From Giesbergeria sp. (lineage in GTDB: Bacteria; Pseudomonadota; Gammaproteobacteria; Burkholderiales; Burkholderiaceae_C), in the NCBI GenBank assembly GCA_030690515.1, contig JAUYGP010000632.1, forward strand, positions 1 to 8,021: DNA of 8,021 nt. Reading direction: 5' to 3'. The notes under the pieces are model-generated. The model made no database searches and had not been told where the DNA came from. It saw nothing but the letters and a program-made list of their open reading frames with translations. A program made the translations under genes and the position numbers. This document shows positions 1 through 6,807 of this stretch, in pieces. Position 1 is the stretch's first letter, and every line of letters begins with the position of its first letter.

Positions 1-626
1 TTGCCCAGAAAAAGGGCTACTCGGGCGTCGGTATTTACACCCGGCATGAACCCAGCGAAGTGATCGCCGGATTCGACGGCGGCGAGTTCGACACCGAAGG
101 CCGCTACGTTGAACTGCGCTTTGACACCCCGGCGCGCAAGCTGTCGATCATCAGCGCCTATTTTCCCAGCGGCTCCTCGGGCGAGGAGCGCCAGATGGCC
201 AAGTACCGTTTCCTGGCCGCCTTTCACCCCCACCTGATGCACACCAAGCGGGAGCGCGAGTTCATCCTGTGCGGCGATGTGAACATTGCGCACCAGCAAA
301 TCGACCTGAAAAACTGGCGCAGCAACCAGAAGAACAGCGGCTTCCTGCCGCAAGAGCGCGACTGGATGACAAAGTTGTTGCACACAACTGATCCGGAGGG
401 AGGTCTGGTCGACGTTTACCGTCAGTTGCAGCCGACCGCCACGGACACCGCCTACACCTGGTGGAGCAACCGCGGCCAGGCCTACGCCAACAACGTCGGG
501 TGGCGGCTCGATTACCACCTGGCCACTCCCGCGCTCGCAGCGCTTGCCCGCACCGAATCCATTTACAAGGGCGAGAAGTTCTCGGACCACGCGCCCCTGA
601 CCATCGACTACGCCTTCGACCTTTGA
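1..626 (+). CDS. xth: Exodeoxyribonuclease III, 3' part (5' end outside window)
   Basis: The enzyme removes nucleotides 3' to 5' from duplex DNA and cuts at abasic sites, a cytoplasmic base-excision repair role. The reading frame is open from base 3, so about 207 C-terminal residues are visible. E. coli ExoIII has 268 residues, so roughly 50-60 N-terminal residues are missing. Seen directly: CGDVNIAH (about 270-293), holding the catalytic Asp and Asn of the exonuclease-endonuclease-phosphatase fold; GWRLDY (about 498-515), matching the conserved substrate and metal loop; and SDHAPL (about 582-599), with the catalytic Asp-His pair near the C-terminus. The GTG at 60 is internal and not the true start. 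The TGA stop at 624-626 lies 20 bases before the ATPase gene, which suggests transcription through into it. All catalytic motifs in the visible part are intact. Confidence in family is high. The split between ExoIII and other close EEP nucleases rests on overall resemblance. Confidence 0.93.
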   Translation, partial: AQKKGYSGVGIYTRHEPSEVIAGFDGGEFDTEGRYVELRFDTPARKLSIISAYFPSGSSGEERQMAKYRFLAAFHPHLMHTKREREFILCGDVNIAHQQIDLKNWRSNQKNSGFLPQERDWMTKLLHTTDPEGGLVDVYRQLQPTATDTAYTWWSNRGQAYANNVGWRLDYHLATPALAALARTESIYKGEKFSDHAPLTIDYAFDL

Positions 627-646
627 CAGCCCACCGTCCACCGACC

Positions 647-2596
647 ATGCCCGCATCGACTGCCAACAGCACCCCTTCGACGTATTTCGAACCCCACGAT
701 GCCGAGTCTCTTTGGAAACTGGTCACCACGCCGCACCCGCTGGTAGGCAAAGCCAGGCACCTGGGGGAAGCCTTGGTAAACGCGGACATGGTCGCACCAG
801 CCGCAGTGATGGAAGGGCTGCGCTCACAGCAGTTGGAGCGCAAGCAGGGAATTCAGCGCCTGATCGGCCAGATCCTGGTGGACCAAGGCCATTTGTCCCA
901 GGACCAGTTGCGCGACGCCATTGCATCCTGGCTGGGCGAATACGTGGTGCATCCCGCGCATCTGCAACCCGACGCCACCGCACTGGCGCTGATTCCGCGC
1001 GACGTCGCCGAGCGAGAATCGGTTCTGCCGCTGCTGGCACGCGACGATGCGCTGGTGGTGCTGATGGCCGACCCCTACGACCGCACGCTGCTCGATGAAT
1101 TGCGCTTTCTCACCCAGCGCCGACTGCTCCCGCTGCAGGCCGCCCCTGGCACCCTGCTGCCCGCCATTGCCAAGGCCTACAGCGTACACCCGGCCAGCCC
1201 GTCGGCCACGGCACCGTCAGCCGCGGCAGGCCGTGCGGGCAATGGCACCCATACGCCCTCGGCAGCACGCGCCTCGTCACAGGAGCTGGTGCTCAACCTG
1301 AGCAGCAGCGCGCCCGAGAGCGACGCAACCCAGGCCGACGTGGTCACCGAATCCGACAACACCCTGGTGCGCCTGATCAACTCGATCATTGACGAGGCCA
1401 TTGCCCACCGGGCGTCTGACATCCATATCGAGACCGAGCCTGCACCGCAGAATGTGCGCGTGCGCCTGCGCATTGACGGCGACCTGGTGCCCTACCTGGA
1501 ACTGCCCGCACGCTTTCGCTACGCCATGGTGGCGCGCATCAAGATCATGGCGAGCATGGACATCTCCGAGCACCGCAAACCGCAGGACGGCAAGATCGAC
1601 TTCTCGCGCTTTGGCGGCCCGCCGGTAGAGCTGCGCGTGGTCACCGTGCCCACTTCGCGCGGCCTCGAAGACGTGGTGCTGCGCCTGCTGGCGGGCGCCA
1701 AGCCACTACCGCTGGACAGCATTGGCCTGAGCCCCGTCAACCTGGTCGCCATGCGCGAAGTAGTGCAAAAAACCTACGGCCTGGTGCTGGTGGTCGGCCC
1801 CACGGGCTGCGGCAAGACCACCACACTGCACTCGGTGATCCGCGACATCAACACCGCTGGACGCAAGATCTGGACGGCCGAGGACCCGATCGAAATCACC
1901 CAAAGCGGCCTGCGCCAGGTGCAGGTCAACCCGCGCATTGGCTGGACCTTTGCGGCCGCCATGCGCACTTTTTTGCGGGCCGACCCCGATGTCATCATGA
2001 TTGGTGAAATGCGCGACGAGGAAACCGCGCGCATCGCCATCGAGGCCTCGCTGACGGGGCACCTGGTGCTGTCCACGCTGCACACCAACTCGGCCCCCGA
2101 GAGCATTGCACGGCTGCTGGAGATTGGGCTTGACCCCTTCAACTTCTCCGACTCGCTGCTGGCCATCCTGGCGCAGCGCCTGGTGCGCCGCCTGTGCACA
2201 GGCTGCCGCGAAGCCTGGACAGCCGATGACGACACCCTGCAGTCCATGGCCGCCCAATACCTTGAAAGCAGCTCCTCCAATACCCACGAAGCCCGCGCAG
2301 CACAGATCGAGCGCTGGCGCAACCACTACGGCAACGAGACTGGCGACATCACACTGTGGCGCCACAAGGGTTGCAGCCAGTGTGAACAACACGGCTATCG
2401 GGGGCGCCTGGGCATCCACGAACTGATGCTGAGCAACGAAGTCATCCGCCAGCACATCCGGCACCGCGCCTCGGCCGCTGAAATTCGCCTCTCGGCCCTT
2501 GCCGCCGGCATGCTCACGCTGCGCCAAGACGGCATCGAAAAGGTACTGCAAGGCCTGACCGACATGTCCGAAGTCATCGCTGCCACCAACCTCTGA
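647..2596 (+). CDS. GspE/PulE/PilB-family secretion or pilus-assembly ATPase
   Basis: This is a 649-residue hexameric ATPase of the type II secretion / type IV pilus class, acting at the cytoplasmic face of the inner membrane. Domains in order: an MshEN/T2SSE_N-type N-terminal region (about residues 35-180), an Ala/Ser-rich linker (about 180-235), then the catalytic core. Visible motifs are Walker A GPTGCGKTTT (384-393), an Asp-box region (about 405-415), Walker B with catalytic Glu in MIGEMRDEE (451-459), the His-box segment STLHTNSA (476-483), and a zinc-binding tetracysteine (C517, C520, C576, C579). The ATG at 647 is chosen because it directly follows the xth stop; longer in-frame starts back to 461 lie inside xth. 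No clear Shine-Dalgarno precedes it, so translation may depend on xth. No GspF/PilC platform, prepilin peptidase or pilin gene is nearby, so the ATPase appears as an orphan here. The 55 residues between the cysteine pairs exceed the 29 in Vibrio EpsE. Whether it serves secretion or pili cannot be decided from this window. Confidence 0.93.
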   Translation: MPASTANSTPSTYFEPHDAESLWKLVTTPHPLVGKARHLGEALVNADMVAPAAVMEGLRSQQLERKQGIQRLIGQILVDQGHLSQDQLRDAIASWLGEYVVHPAHLQPDATALALIPRDVAERESVLPLLARDDALVVLMADPYDRTLLDELRFLTQRRLLPLQAAPGTLLPAIAKAYSVHPASPSATAPSAAAGRAGNGTHTPSAARASSQELVLNLSSSAPESDATQADVVTESDNTLVRLINSIIDEAIAHRASDIHIETEPAPQNVRVRLRIDGDLVPYLELPARFRYAMVARIKIMASMDISEHRKPQDGKIDFSRFGGPPVELRVVTVPTSRGLEDVVLRLLAGAKPLPLDSIGLSPVNLVAMREVVQKTYGLVLVVGPTGCGKTTTLHSVIRDINTAGRKIWTAEDPIEITQSGLRQVQVNPRIGWTFAAAMRTFLRADPDVIMIGEMRDEETARIAIEASLTGHLVLSTLHTNSAPESIARLLEIGLDPFNFSDSLLAILAQRLVRRLCTGCREAWTADDDTLQSMAAQYLESSSSNTHEARAAQIERWRNHYGNETGDITLWRHKGCSQCEQHGYRGRLGIHELMLSNEVIRQHIRHRASAAEIRLSALAAGMLTLRQDGIEKVLQGLTDMSEVIAATNL

Positions 2597-2617
2597 ACTC
2601 CCTCCTGCCCACCGCGC

Positions 2618-3256
2618 ATGCTGCAATACCTTACTGTTCCCGTTACGCCTTTCCAGCAGAACTGCTCCCTTGTTTGGTGCGATGCCACGCTCAAGGCTGC
2701 CGTCATCGACCCGGGCGGCGACCTGGACCACTTGCTGGCCGAGGCCAAGCGCCTGGACCTCTCGCTGGAGCAGATCTGGCTGACCCACGCCCACATCGAC
2801 CACGCCGGAGGTACGGGGGAACTGGCCCAGCGCCTGGACCTGCCCATCATCGGGCCCCACCCTGGCGACCAGTTCTGGATTGACGGGCTACCCCAACAAA
2901 GCGCGATGTTCGGTTTCCCCCCCGCGCAGCACTTCACCCCCACCCGTTGGCTGGCGGATGGCGACCAGGTACAGATTGGCAACGAAACACTGCATGTGCG
3001 CCACTGCCCTGGCCACACACCGGGGCATGTGGTGTTTCACGCGCCGCAGATCGACCGCGCGTTTGTCGGAGATGTGCTGTTTGCCGGCAGCATCGGCCGT
3101 ACCGATTTCCCACAGGGCAACCACCAGGAACTGATCGACAGTATCGTGCAGCGCCTGTGGCCCATGGGTGACCAGACGGTGTTCATCCCCGGGCATGGGC
3201 CCGAGAGCACGTTTGGGCGTGAGCGCCAGAGCAACCCCTACGTGGGCGGAACGTAA
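2618..3256 (+). CDS. gloC: YcbL/GloC-type metallo-beta-lactamase-fold hydrolase (type II glyoxalase-like)
   Basis: This 212-residue protein closely resembles E. coli YcbL (GloC) along its whole length, as far as I recall that sequence. That family hydrolyses S-lactoylglutathione-like thioesters in methylglyoxal detoxification. Metal ligands are all visible: THAHIDH (H57, H59, D61, H62), PGHTPGH (H133), VGDVLF (D152) and IPGHGP (H193). Segments shared with YcbL include QNCSL near the N-terminus, DPGGD, FGPE/IGPHP-like loop, CPGHTPGHVVF and PGHGP-ST. It lacks the C-terminal substrate-binding domain of classical GloB, in line with its short length. The ATG at 2618 lies 21 bases after the ATPase stop, with no strong Shine-Dalgarno, so cotranscription with the upstream genes is likely. 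Substrate is inferred from family, not shown by the sequence. Related persulfide dioxygenases are less likely because the alignment to YcbL is continuous. Confidence 0.92.
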   Translation: MLQYLTVPVTPFQQNCSLVWCDATLKAAVIDPGGDLDHLLAEAKRLDLSLEQIWLTHAHIDHAGGTGELAQRLDLPIIGPHPGDQFWIDGLPQQSAMFGFPPAQHFTPTRWLADGDQVQIGNETLHVRHCPGHTPGHVVFHAPQIDRAFVGDVLFAGSIGRTDFPQGNHQELIDSIVQRLWPMGDQTVFIPGHGPESTFGRERQSNPYVGGT

Positions 3257-3261
3257 GAAGC

Positions 3262-3281
3262 CGCCGCGGCTGGTTGCGGCG
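3262..3281 (+). terminator. GC-rich hairpin after the hydrolase gene, weak terminator candidate
   Basis: CGCCGC (3262-3267) and GCGGCG (3276-3281) form a perfect 6-bp stem with an 8-base loop, starting six bases past the TAA stop of the hydrolase gene. No run of T follows, so it is not a classical intrinsic terminator. It may act as a pause site or 3' end stabiliser, or be a chance product of high GC content. Confidence 0.25.
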
Positions 3282-3356
3282 ACGACAGGACATCCCGAAG
3301 CGCAATTGGCCTGCGACCCCCCGTCTAATCGGAGGATAGGCACTGGCAAGGGCCCC

Positions 3357-3362
3357 TAGAAT
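3357..3362 (+). promoter_or_regulatory. Possible -10 element (TAGAAT) for the diguanylate cyclase gene
   Basis: TAGAAT differs by one base from the sigma-70 -10 consensus and lies in the 169-base gap between the hydrolase and the cyclase. No convincing -35 hexamer is found 15-18 bases upstream (that stretch is about GGATAG). If used, the transcript would begin near 3369, which favours the ATG at 3426 as the cyclase start over the GTG at 3363. Weak evidence on its own. Confidence 0.22.
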
Positions 3363-3425
3363 GTGACATTTTGTTGCTTGCTTCCTGCGGCGGCGCTAGC
3401 GCCCATCGCACGCTACGGAAACCGC

Positions 3426-4526
3426 ATGTCACCTCCCGCCTCTTCCCGCGCTAAAACCCCACCTCCGCCCAAAGCGCCTCGGCGCTTCACCATGCCGCTG
3501 CGCGGTTCCAGCCTGGCGGGCAAGGCGTTCTGGGCCATGGTGCAACGCGTCGCTTTGACGGCGGCGGCCATCGACGTGGGCTACATCCTGCTGTTCCTGT
3601 GGCTGGGGTCCCTGCCGCTGGCGGCGGTGAATCTGGTCAGCATTGCGATGTACCTGGGCGCCTACCAACTTATCCAGAAGCGCTTCAACGCAGCCGCGCT
3701 GGGGCTGATCTGGCTGGAGGTGATCGTCCACTCGGCACTCGGCTCGCTGTTGATTGGCTGGAACAGCGGTTTTCACTACTACCTGCTGCTGTTCATCCCT
3801 GCCATCGTGATCGCCAACACGCGCGGCTTTGCGCTCCCGGTCGTGGTGGCCTTGCTGGTGTACTACCTGGGCCTGCAGGAGCTGTGTGATCGCATGGCGC
3901 CGCTGGCGCCCCTGCCCGCTTTCAGCGTGAAGATCGTCAACTGGATCCACATCTGCCTGGTGTTTGCAATGTCGGCAGCGCTGGCTGCGTATTACAGGCG
4001 CACCATCCTGGTTGCCGAGGGTCGGCTACGCAAGCAGGCCACGCTCGATCCGCTGACTGCCCTGAACAACCGTAGCCACTTCGAGGCCCTGGCCACCCAT
4101 GCGCTGGTGCGCAGCCAGCGCGATGGCACACCCGTGACGCTGTTGCTGTGCGATGTGGACCATTTCAAGCGCGTGAACGACGAGCACGGCCATGCCGTGG
4201 GCGACGAAGTGCTAGTCGAAGTGGCCCGCACCCTCAGCCGCAACCTGCGCGAAGGCGATGTGCTGGCGCGCTGGGGCGGCGAGGAGTTTCTGGCGCTGAT
4301 GCCTGCCGCCGGTCCTGACGCGGCCATGGCCACGGCCGAGCGCATCCGTGCGGCGGTGTCACAGACGCCACTGGAAGTCGGCCAGGGCGCCTCCGTGGGT
4401 GTCACGCTCTCCTTCGGTGTAGCGCAGGTGCACGGCGCCGAAGACCTGCAGCCCGCCACGGCGCGCGCCGACAAGGCGCTCTACCAAAGCAAACATGCAG
4501 GGCGCAACCGCGTGAGCTGGGGTTGA
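3426..4526 (+). CDS. Membrane-bound GGDEF diguanylate cyclase
   Basis: The protein makes cyclic di-GMP from two GTP at the inner membrane. From the ATG at 3426 it has 366 residues. A Pro-rich N-terminal tail is followed by about six hydrophobic helices (roughly 43-62, 63-81, 89-110, 117-132, 135-150 and 171-190), which form a membrane sensor module I cannot assign to a named MASE type. The C-terminal GGDEF domain (about 205-366) looks active: metal-binding D243 in CDVDHFK, N251 and D260 downstream, and the signature GGEEF at 284-288. An inhibitory-site RxxD (R275-D278) lies exactly five residues before the signature, so product feedback inhibition is expected from family knowledge. A weak purine-rich GGAAA (3417-3421) precedes this ATG. 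The in-frame GTG at 3363 and the ATG at 3492 are alternatives, but 3492 would still keep every helix. No EAL domain is present. The input signal is unknown. Confidence 0.92.
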   Translation: MSPPASSRAKTPPPPKAPRRFTMPLRGSSLAGKAFWAMVQRVALTAAAIDVGYILLFLWLGSLPLAAVNLVSIAMYLGAYQLIQKRFNAAALGLIWLEVIVHSALGSLLIGWNSGFHYYLLLFIPAIVIANTRGFALPVVVALLVYYLGLQELCDRMAPLAPLPAFSVKIVNWIHICLVFAMSAALAAYYRRTILVAEGRLRKQATLDPLTALNNRSHFEALATHALVRSQRDGTPVTLLLCDVDHFKRVNDEHGHAVGDEVLVEVARTLSRNLREGDVLARWGGEEFLALMPAAGPDAAMATAERIRAAVSQTPLEVGQGASVGVTLSFGVAQVHGAEDLQPATARADKALYQSKHAGRNRVSWG

Positions 4527-4582
4527 AGCGGAGCCTCCCCCTGAGTGGTTGCGCGGGAGGGGGACGCCACCGGCGACATGGC

Positions 4583-4713
4583 AGAGCCTGTTCCACGGAG
4601 GCACGGGTTGTGGCCGCGCCAGTTGCATGGCGCTGCGGAGGGAGTAGGACAAGCGGGGACACGAAAACCACGTCCCGACACTTCCGATCAATATTTTATT
4701 AAAAACAGGCTCT
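4583..4713. repeat. 131-bp segment bounded by perfect 10-bp inverted repeats
   Basis: AGAGCCTGTT at 4583-4592 and its exact reverse complement AACAGGCTCT at 4704-4713 flank 111 bases without coding content. The geometry fits a small non-autonomous element or an insertion sequence remnant, and the GAGCCTGTT-type end resembles some insertion sequence termini. No clear target-site duplication is visible (flanks GGC and AGC). It could also be an RNA structure at the convergent gene ends. Confidence 0.35.
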
Positions 4714-4759
4714 AGCACTTTATCCATAAGCGCCAACAGCTACCATATTAATAGCAACA
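4702..4759. repeat. AT-rich degenerate palindromic repeat, Comamonadaceae-like
   Basis: The stretch holds two imperfect hairpins: GC-A-CTT pairing with AAG-C-GC around 4715-4732 (one mismatch), and GCTA pairing with TAGC around 4739-4755 with a loop of about nine bases. The wording, a GGCTCTAGC-like start, an AAGCGC core, a CAGCTA motif and an ATAGCAA end, resembles a short repeat I recall as common between genes in Acidovorax and relatives. The identification is from memory and this copy looks degraded. Confidence 0.4.
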
Positions 4760-4761
4760 AA

Positions 4762-5643
4762 TTAACCTGCGCGCCGGGCCAATTCGTACAGCCCTTGCAC
4801 CTTAGGCACGTTCTGCTCCAACTCGCGGATGCGCGCAGGGCCGGAAGGATGGGTGGACAAAAAGGCGAGCCCGCCCTGCTTGCTGCCAGTGGCGTTGCCC
4901 ATTTTCTGCCACAGGCTCACGGCGGCCGACGGGTCGTAGCCCGCACGTGCCGCCAGCTCCAGCCCCACCAGGTCCGCCTCGCTCTCGTCCGACCGGCTGA
5001 ACTGCAGCGACAGCAACTGCCCACCCAGGCTGGCAGCAACATTCCCCAAATCGCCCAGCCCCAAAAGCTGCGAACCGAGCCGCAGCGCCAGATTGGTGCC
5101 CTGCGTCTTGGCAAGACGCTCGCGCGCATGTTCGCGCAGGGCATGGGCCATTTCGTGGCCCATGATCATGGCGGTTTCGTTCTCGGTCAGCTGGAGCTGG
5201 TCGAGGATGCCGGTGTAGAACGCGATCTTGCCGCCCGGCATGCAAAAAGCGTTGATCTGCTTGCTGCCGATGAGGTTGACCTCCCAGCGCCACTGGCGCG
5301 CTCGCTCATTCCACGTTGCGGTGAACGGAATCAACCGTCGTGCAATGGCGTGCAGCTGCTGGAGTTGCGGGTGCCCCGCAGGCGCCAGTGCGCGCTGCGC
5401 GCGCGCCTGCCCCAGCAGCTGCTGGTACTGCTGCGCGGCAGAGCTCTCCAAGGTTTCGGCAGGCACGAGCTTGCGCAGGCTGGACGACGAGCCCACATCC
5501 ACCTGCGCCAGCGCAGGCGAGATGGCACCCGCAGCAGCGGCGAGTAGAAACCCGCGCCGGGCACTCCACACCGCCGTTCGGCCTGCACAGCAACGACAGC
5601 CCGTCGTGAAGGTGGGTGAAGAGGGAGTTTCGTTGAAATGCAT
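4762..5643 (-). CDS. Exported M48-family zinc metallopeptidase (BepA/LoiP-like)
   Basis: A 293-residue predicted periplasmic zinc protease. The zinc site is visible as HEMAH (H163, E164, H167), with a third ligand expected in the ESEAD segment (E222), and a THPSGPARI motif at 264-272 typical of the family. E. coli relatives BepA and LoiP degrade misfolded envelope proteins. BepA also has a TPR domain, which is absent here. The N-terminus shows a twin-arginine-like signal: ARRGFLL at 28-34, a hydrophobic run, and an Ala-x-Ala site followed by Gln near 46/47. No lipobox Cys is placed at the cleavage site. The ATG at 5643 puts an unusually long 28-residue tail with a CRCC cluster before the signal. 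A GTG at 5571 would give a normal-length signal, so the start is uncertain; neither has a strong ribosome site. Six bases separate it from the regulator stop, so the two are probably one operon. Catalytic class is sure, substrate unknown. Confidence 0.9.
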   Translation of the reverse strand: MHFNETPSSPTFTTGCRCCAGRTAVWSARRGFLLAAAAGAISPALAQVDVGSSSSLRKLVPAETLESSAAQQYQQLLGQARAQRALAPAGHPQLQQLHAIARRLIPFTATWNERARQWRWEVNLIGSKQINAFCMPGGKIAFYTGILDQLQLTENETAMIMGHEMAHALREHARERLAKTQGTNLALRLGSQLLGLGDLGNVAASLGGQLLSLQFSRSDESEADLVGLELAARAGYDPSAAVSLWQKMGNATGSKQGGLAFLSTHPSGPARIRELEQNVPKVQGLYELARRAG

Positions 5644-5649
5644 GGTGTT

Positions 5650-6807
5650 TCAGAGTCTATCCAAGCGGGCGCCCTCTTGGTGGGCACAGGCGTCATCCTT
5701 GACTACCGCGCCACTGCATTCGGCCCGCTGACGGTAAGTGCTGGGCGTAGTGCCGCACCAACGGCGAAAGGTACGGCTGAAGTTGCTGGCATCGGCAAAT
5801 CCCAGGCGTTCGGCGATGGCGTGCACCGGACCGTCCGTCTGGCTCAACCACCAGCAGGCCAGGTCGGCGCGGGTTTGGTCGAGCAGTATCTGGTAGGTCA
5901 TGCCCTCGTCACGCAAGCGCCGTATCAGCGTGCGCGGGGAGACATGGTGTGCCTCCGCCATGGCCGAAAGCCCAGGCAGGCGGCCTTCGCAGGCCAGCAA
6001 TCGCTCGCGCACCTGCTGCGCCTGGCTCCCAGCAGCGGGGCTTTCAAGCCGACGGTCACATTCGCGCAATGCGCTACGGCGGGCCTCGGCATCAGGCGCC
6101 AGGGTCGCCTGATTCAGAAAGTGAGCAGGCAGATCCAATTGCCAGCCCGGCCCATGGAACCACACCTGCGGCAGCACACCCGCCCAATGCGCAGGCATGG
6201 CACCCACAGGTAGTGGCCAGTGCAAGGCCAGCCCTGGCGCGCTTGCACCCCACCCACTGACCGCCTGCAGCAAGCGCAACAGCGCTCCTGTGAGATGACC
6301 GAGCACGTAGGCACGCAGTCGCGGGTCGCCACTGCCGCCTGGCAATGCTTCAACAAAGCGCAGCGCCAACCCGCCATCCCTGAGGGGGACCAACTCAAAC
6401 GCGCCCAGGCGCAAGCGCAACCGGCTGTAGCGCGGAAGCAACCGCACTACATCTTCCACCCGCTCGCTGGCCATCGCCGCCACGCCCAAAGGACCATGGG
6501 TAGACAGGTCGGTCGACAGTCCCACCGCCAGACCCAGCGCGGGCTCTTCGGTGAGTGCAAAAGCATGGTGCACCAGCCTCTGCAGCTGCGCAGTGCTCAA
6601 AAAGGCGGCGCCGGTGTGCAGCGCATCCCAGGCCAACCCGGTCCCGCCCAGCACCGTTTCGCGGGAGAAGCCGCGCCGCAGCAGTTCAGCGCACAGTAGC
6701 CGTGCATAGACCGGGTGCACGCTGGGCGCCCACCAGGAGCCCATGTCACTGCGGAGGGCCTCGCACGGTGCCTTGGATACCGATGATTTTGGTGCATTTG
6801 TCATCAT
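5650..6807 (-). CDS. AraC/XylS-family regulator, probable control of the divergent alkane monooxygenase
   Basis: From the ATG at 6807 the protein has 385 residues. Residues about 30-225 match the all-alpha N-terminal region of the OruR/ArgR-like AraC subgroup (Arabinose_bd, PF12625 type), likely the effector-binding part. Residues about 275-360 form the AraC DNA-binding domain: first helix-turn-helix in LSAMAEAHHVSPRTLIRRL (280-298), then the second and family signature around AIAERLGFADASNFSRTFRR (330-349), ending in GTTPSTYR. The gene is divergent from alkB with 86 bp between, as AlkR is from alkM in Acinetobacter, so it probably activates alkB in response to alkanes or their products. This is inference from layout. 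It has adjacent start codons at 6807 and 6804 and no Shine-Dalgarno of its own; a leader ORF overlaps the start (separate entry). Reading can extend without a stop to 7179, but that part lies antisense inside alkB and is rejected. Confidence 0.9.
   Translation of the reverse strand: MMTNAPKSSVSKAPCEALRSDMGSWWAPSVHPVYARLLCAELLRRGFSRETVLGGTGLAWDALHTGAAFLSTAQLQRLVHHAFALTEEPALGLAVGLSTDLSTHGPLGVAAMASERVEDVVRLLPRYSRLRLRLGAFELVPLRDGGLALRFVEALPGGSGDPRLRAYVLGHLTGALLRLLQAVSGWGASAPGLALHWPLPVGAMPAHWAGVLPQVWFHGPGWQLDLPAHFLNQATLAPDAEARRSALRECDRRLESPAAGSQAQQVRERLLACEGRLPGLSAMAEAHHVSPRTLIRRLRDEGMTYQILLDQTRADLACWWLSQTDGPVHAIAERLGFADASNFSRTFRRWCGTTPSTYRQRAECSGAVVKDDACAHQEGARLDRL

Larger units (their letters stand above)
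4527..4761. other. Convergent intergenic region without a gene
   Basis: This 235-base stretch separates the converging ends of the cyclase and the M48 peptidase. The first ~150 bases are GC-rich, the last ~85 strongly AT-rich. It contains a 6-bp inverted pair CCTCCC/GGGAGG (4534-4539 and 4555-4560), a short hairpin GGGAC/GTCCC (4656-4660 and 4672-4676), a 131-bp segment with 10-bp inverted ends, and an AT-rich palindromic repeat. Reading frames crossing it show no recognisable protein. No clear T-tract terminator is seen for either gene. Confidence 0.75.

Noticed and set aside
461..646. N-terminal extension of the secretion ATPase
   Set aside because: It overlaps the conserved end of exonuclease III in another frame and gives an Arg/Pro-rich tail; the ATG at 647 follows the xth stop directly.
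1706..2860. Long minus-strand open frame (384 codons) opposite the ATPase and hydrolase genes
   Set aside because: It lies antisense to two genes with complete motif sets, its translation shows no domain, and long antisense frames are expected at this GC content.
3363..3425. GTG start for the diguanylate cyclase
   Set aside because: No ribosome site, and it overlaps the possible -10 element; ATG 3426 has a purine-rich stretch just before it and keeps all domains.
4534..4560. CCTCCC/GGGAGG hairpin as a terminator for the cyclase gene
   Set aside because: The stem has only six pairs, the loop is 15 bases and no T run follows; noted only as structure in the gap.
4359..4736. Minus-strand open frame across the convergent intergenic gap
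   Set aside because: It has no recognisable protein, runs antisense into the cyclase gene, and spans the repeat structures that better explain the gap.
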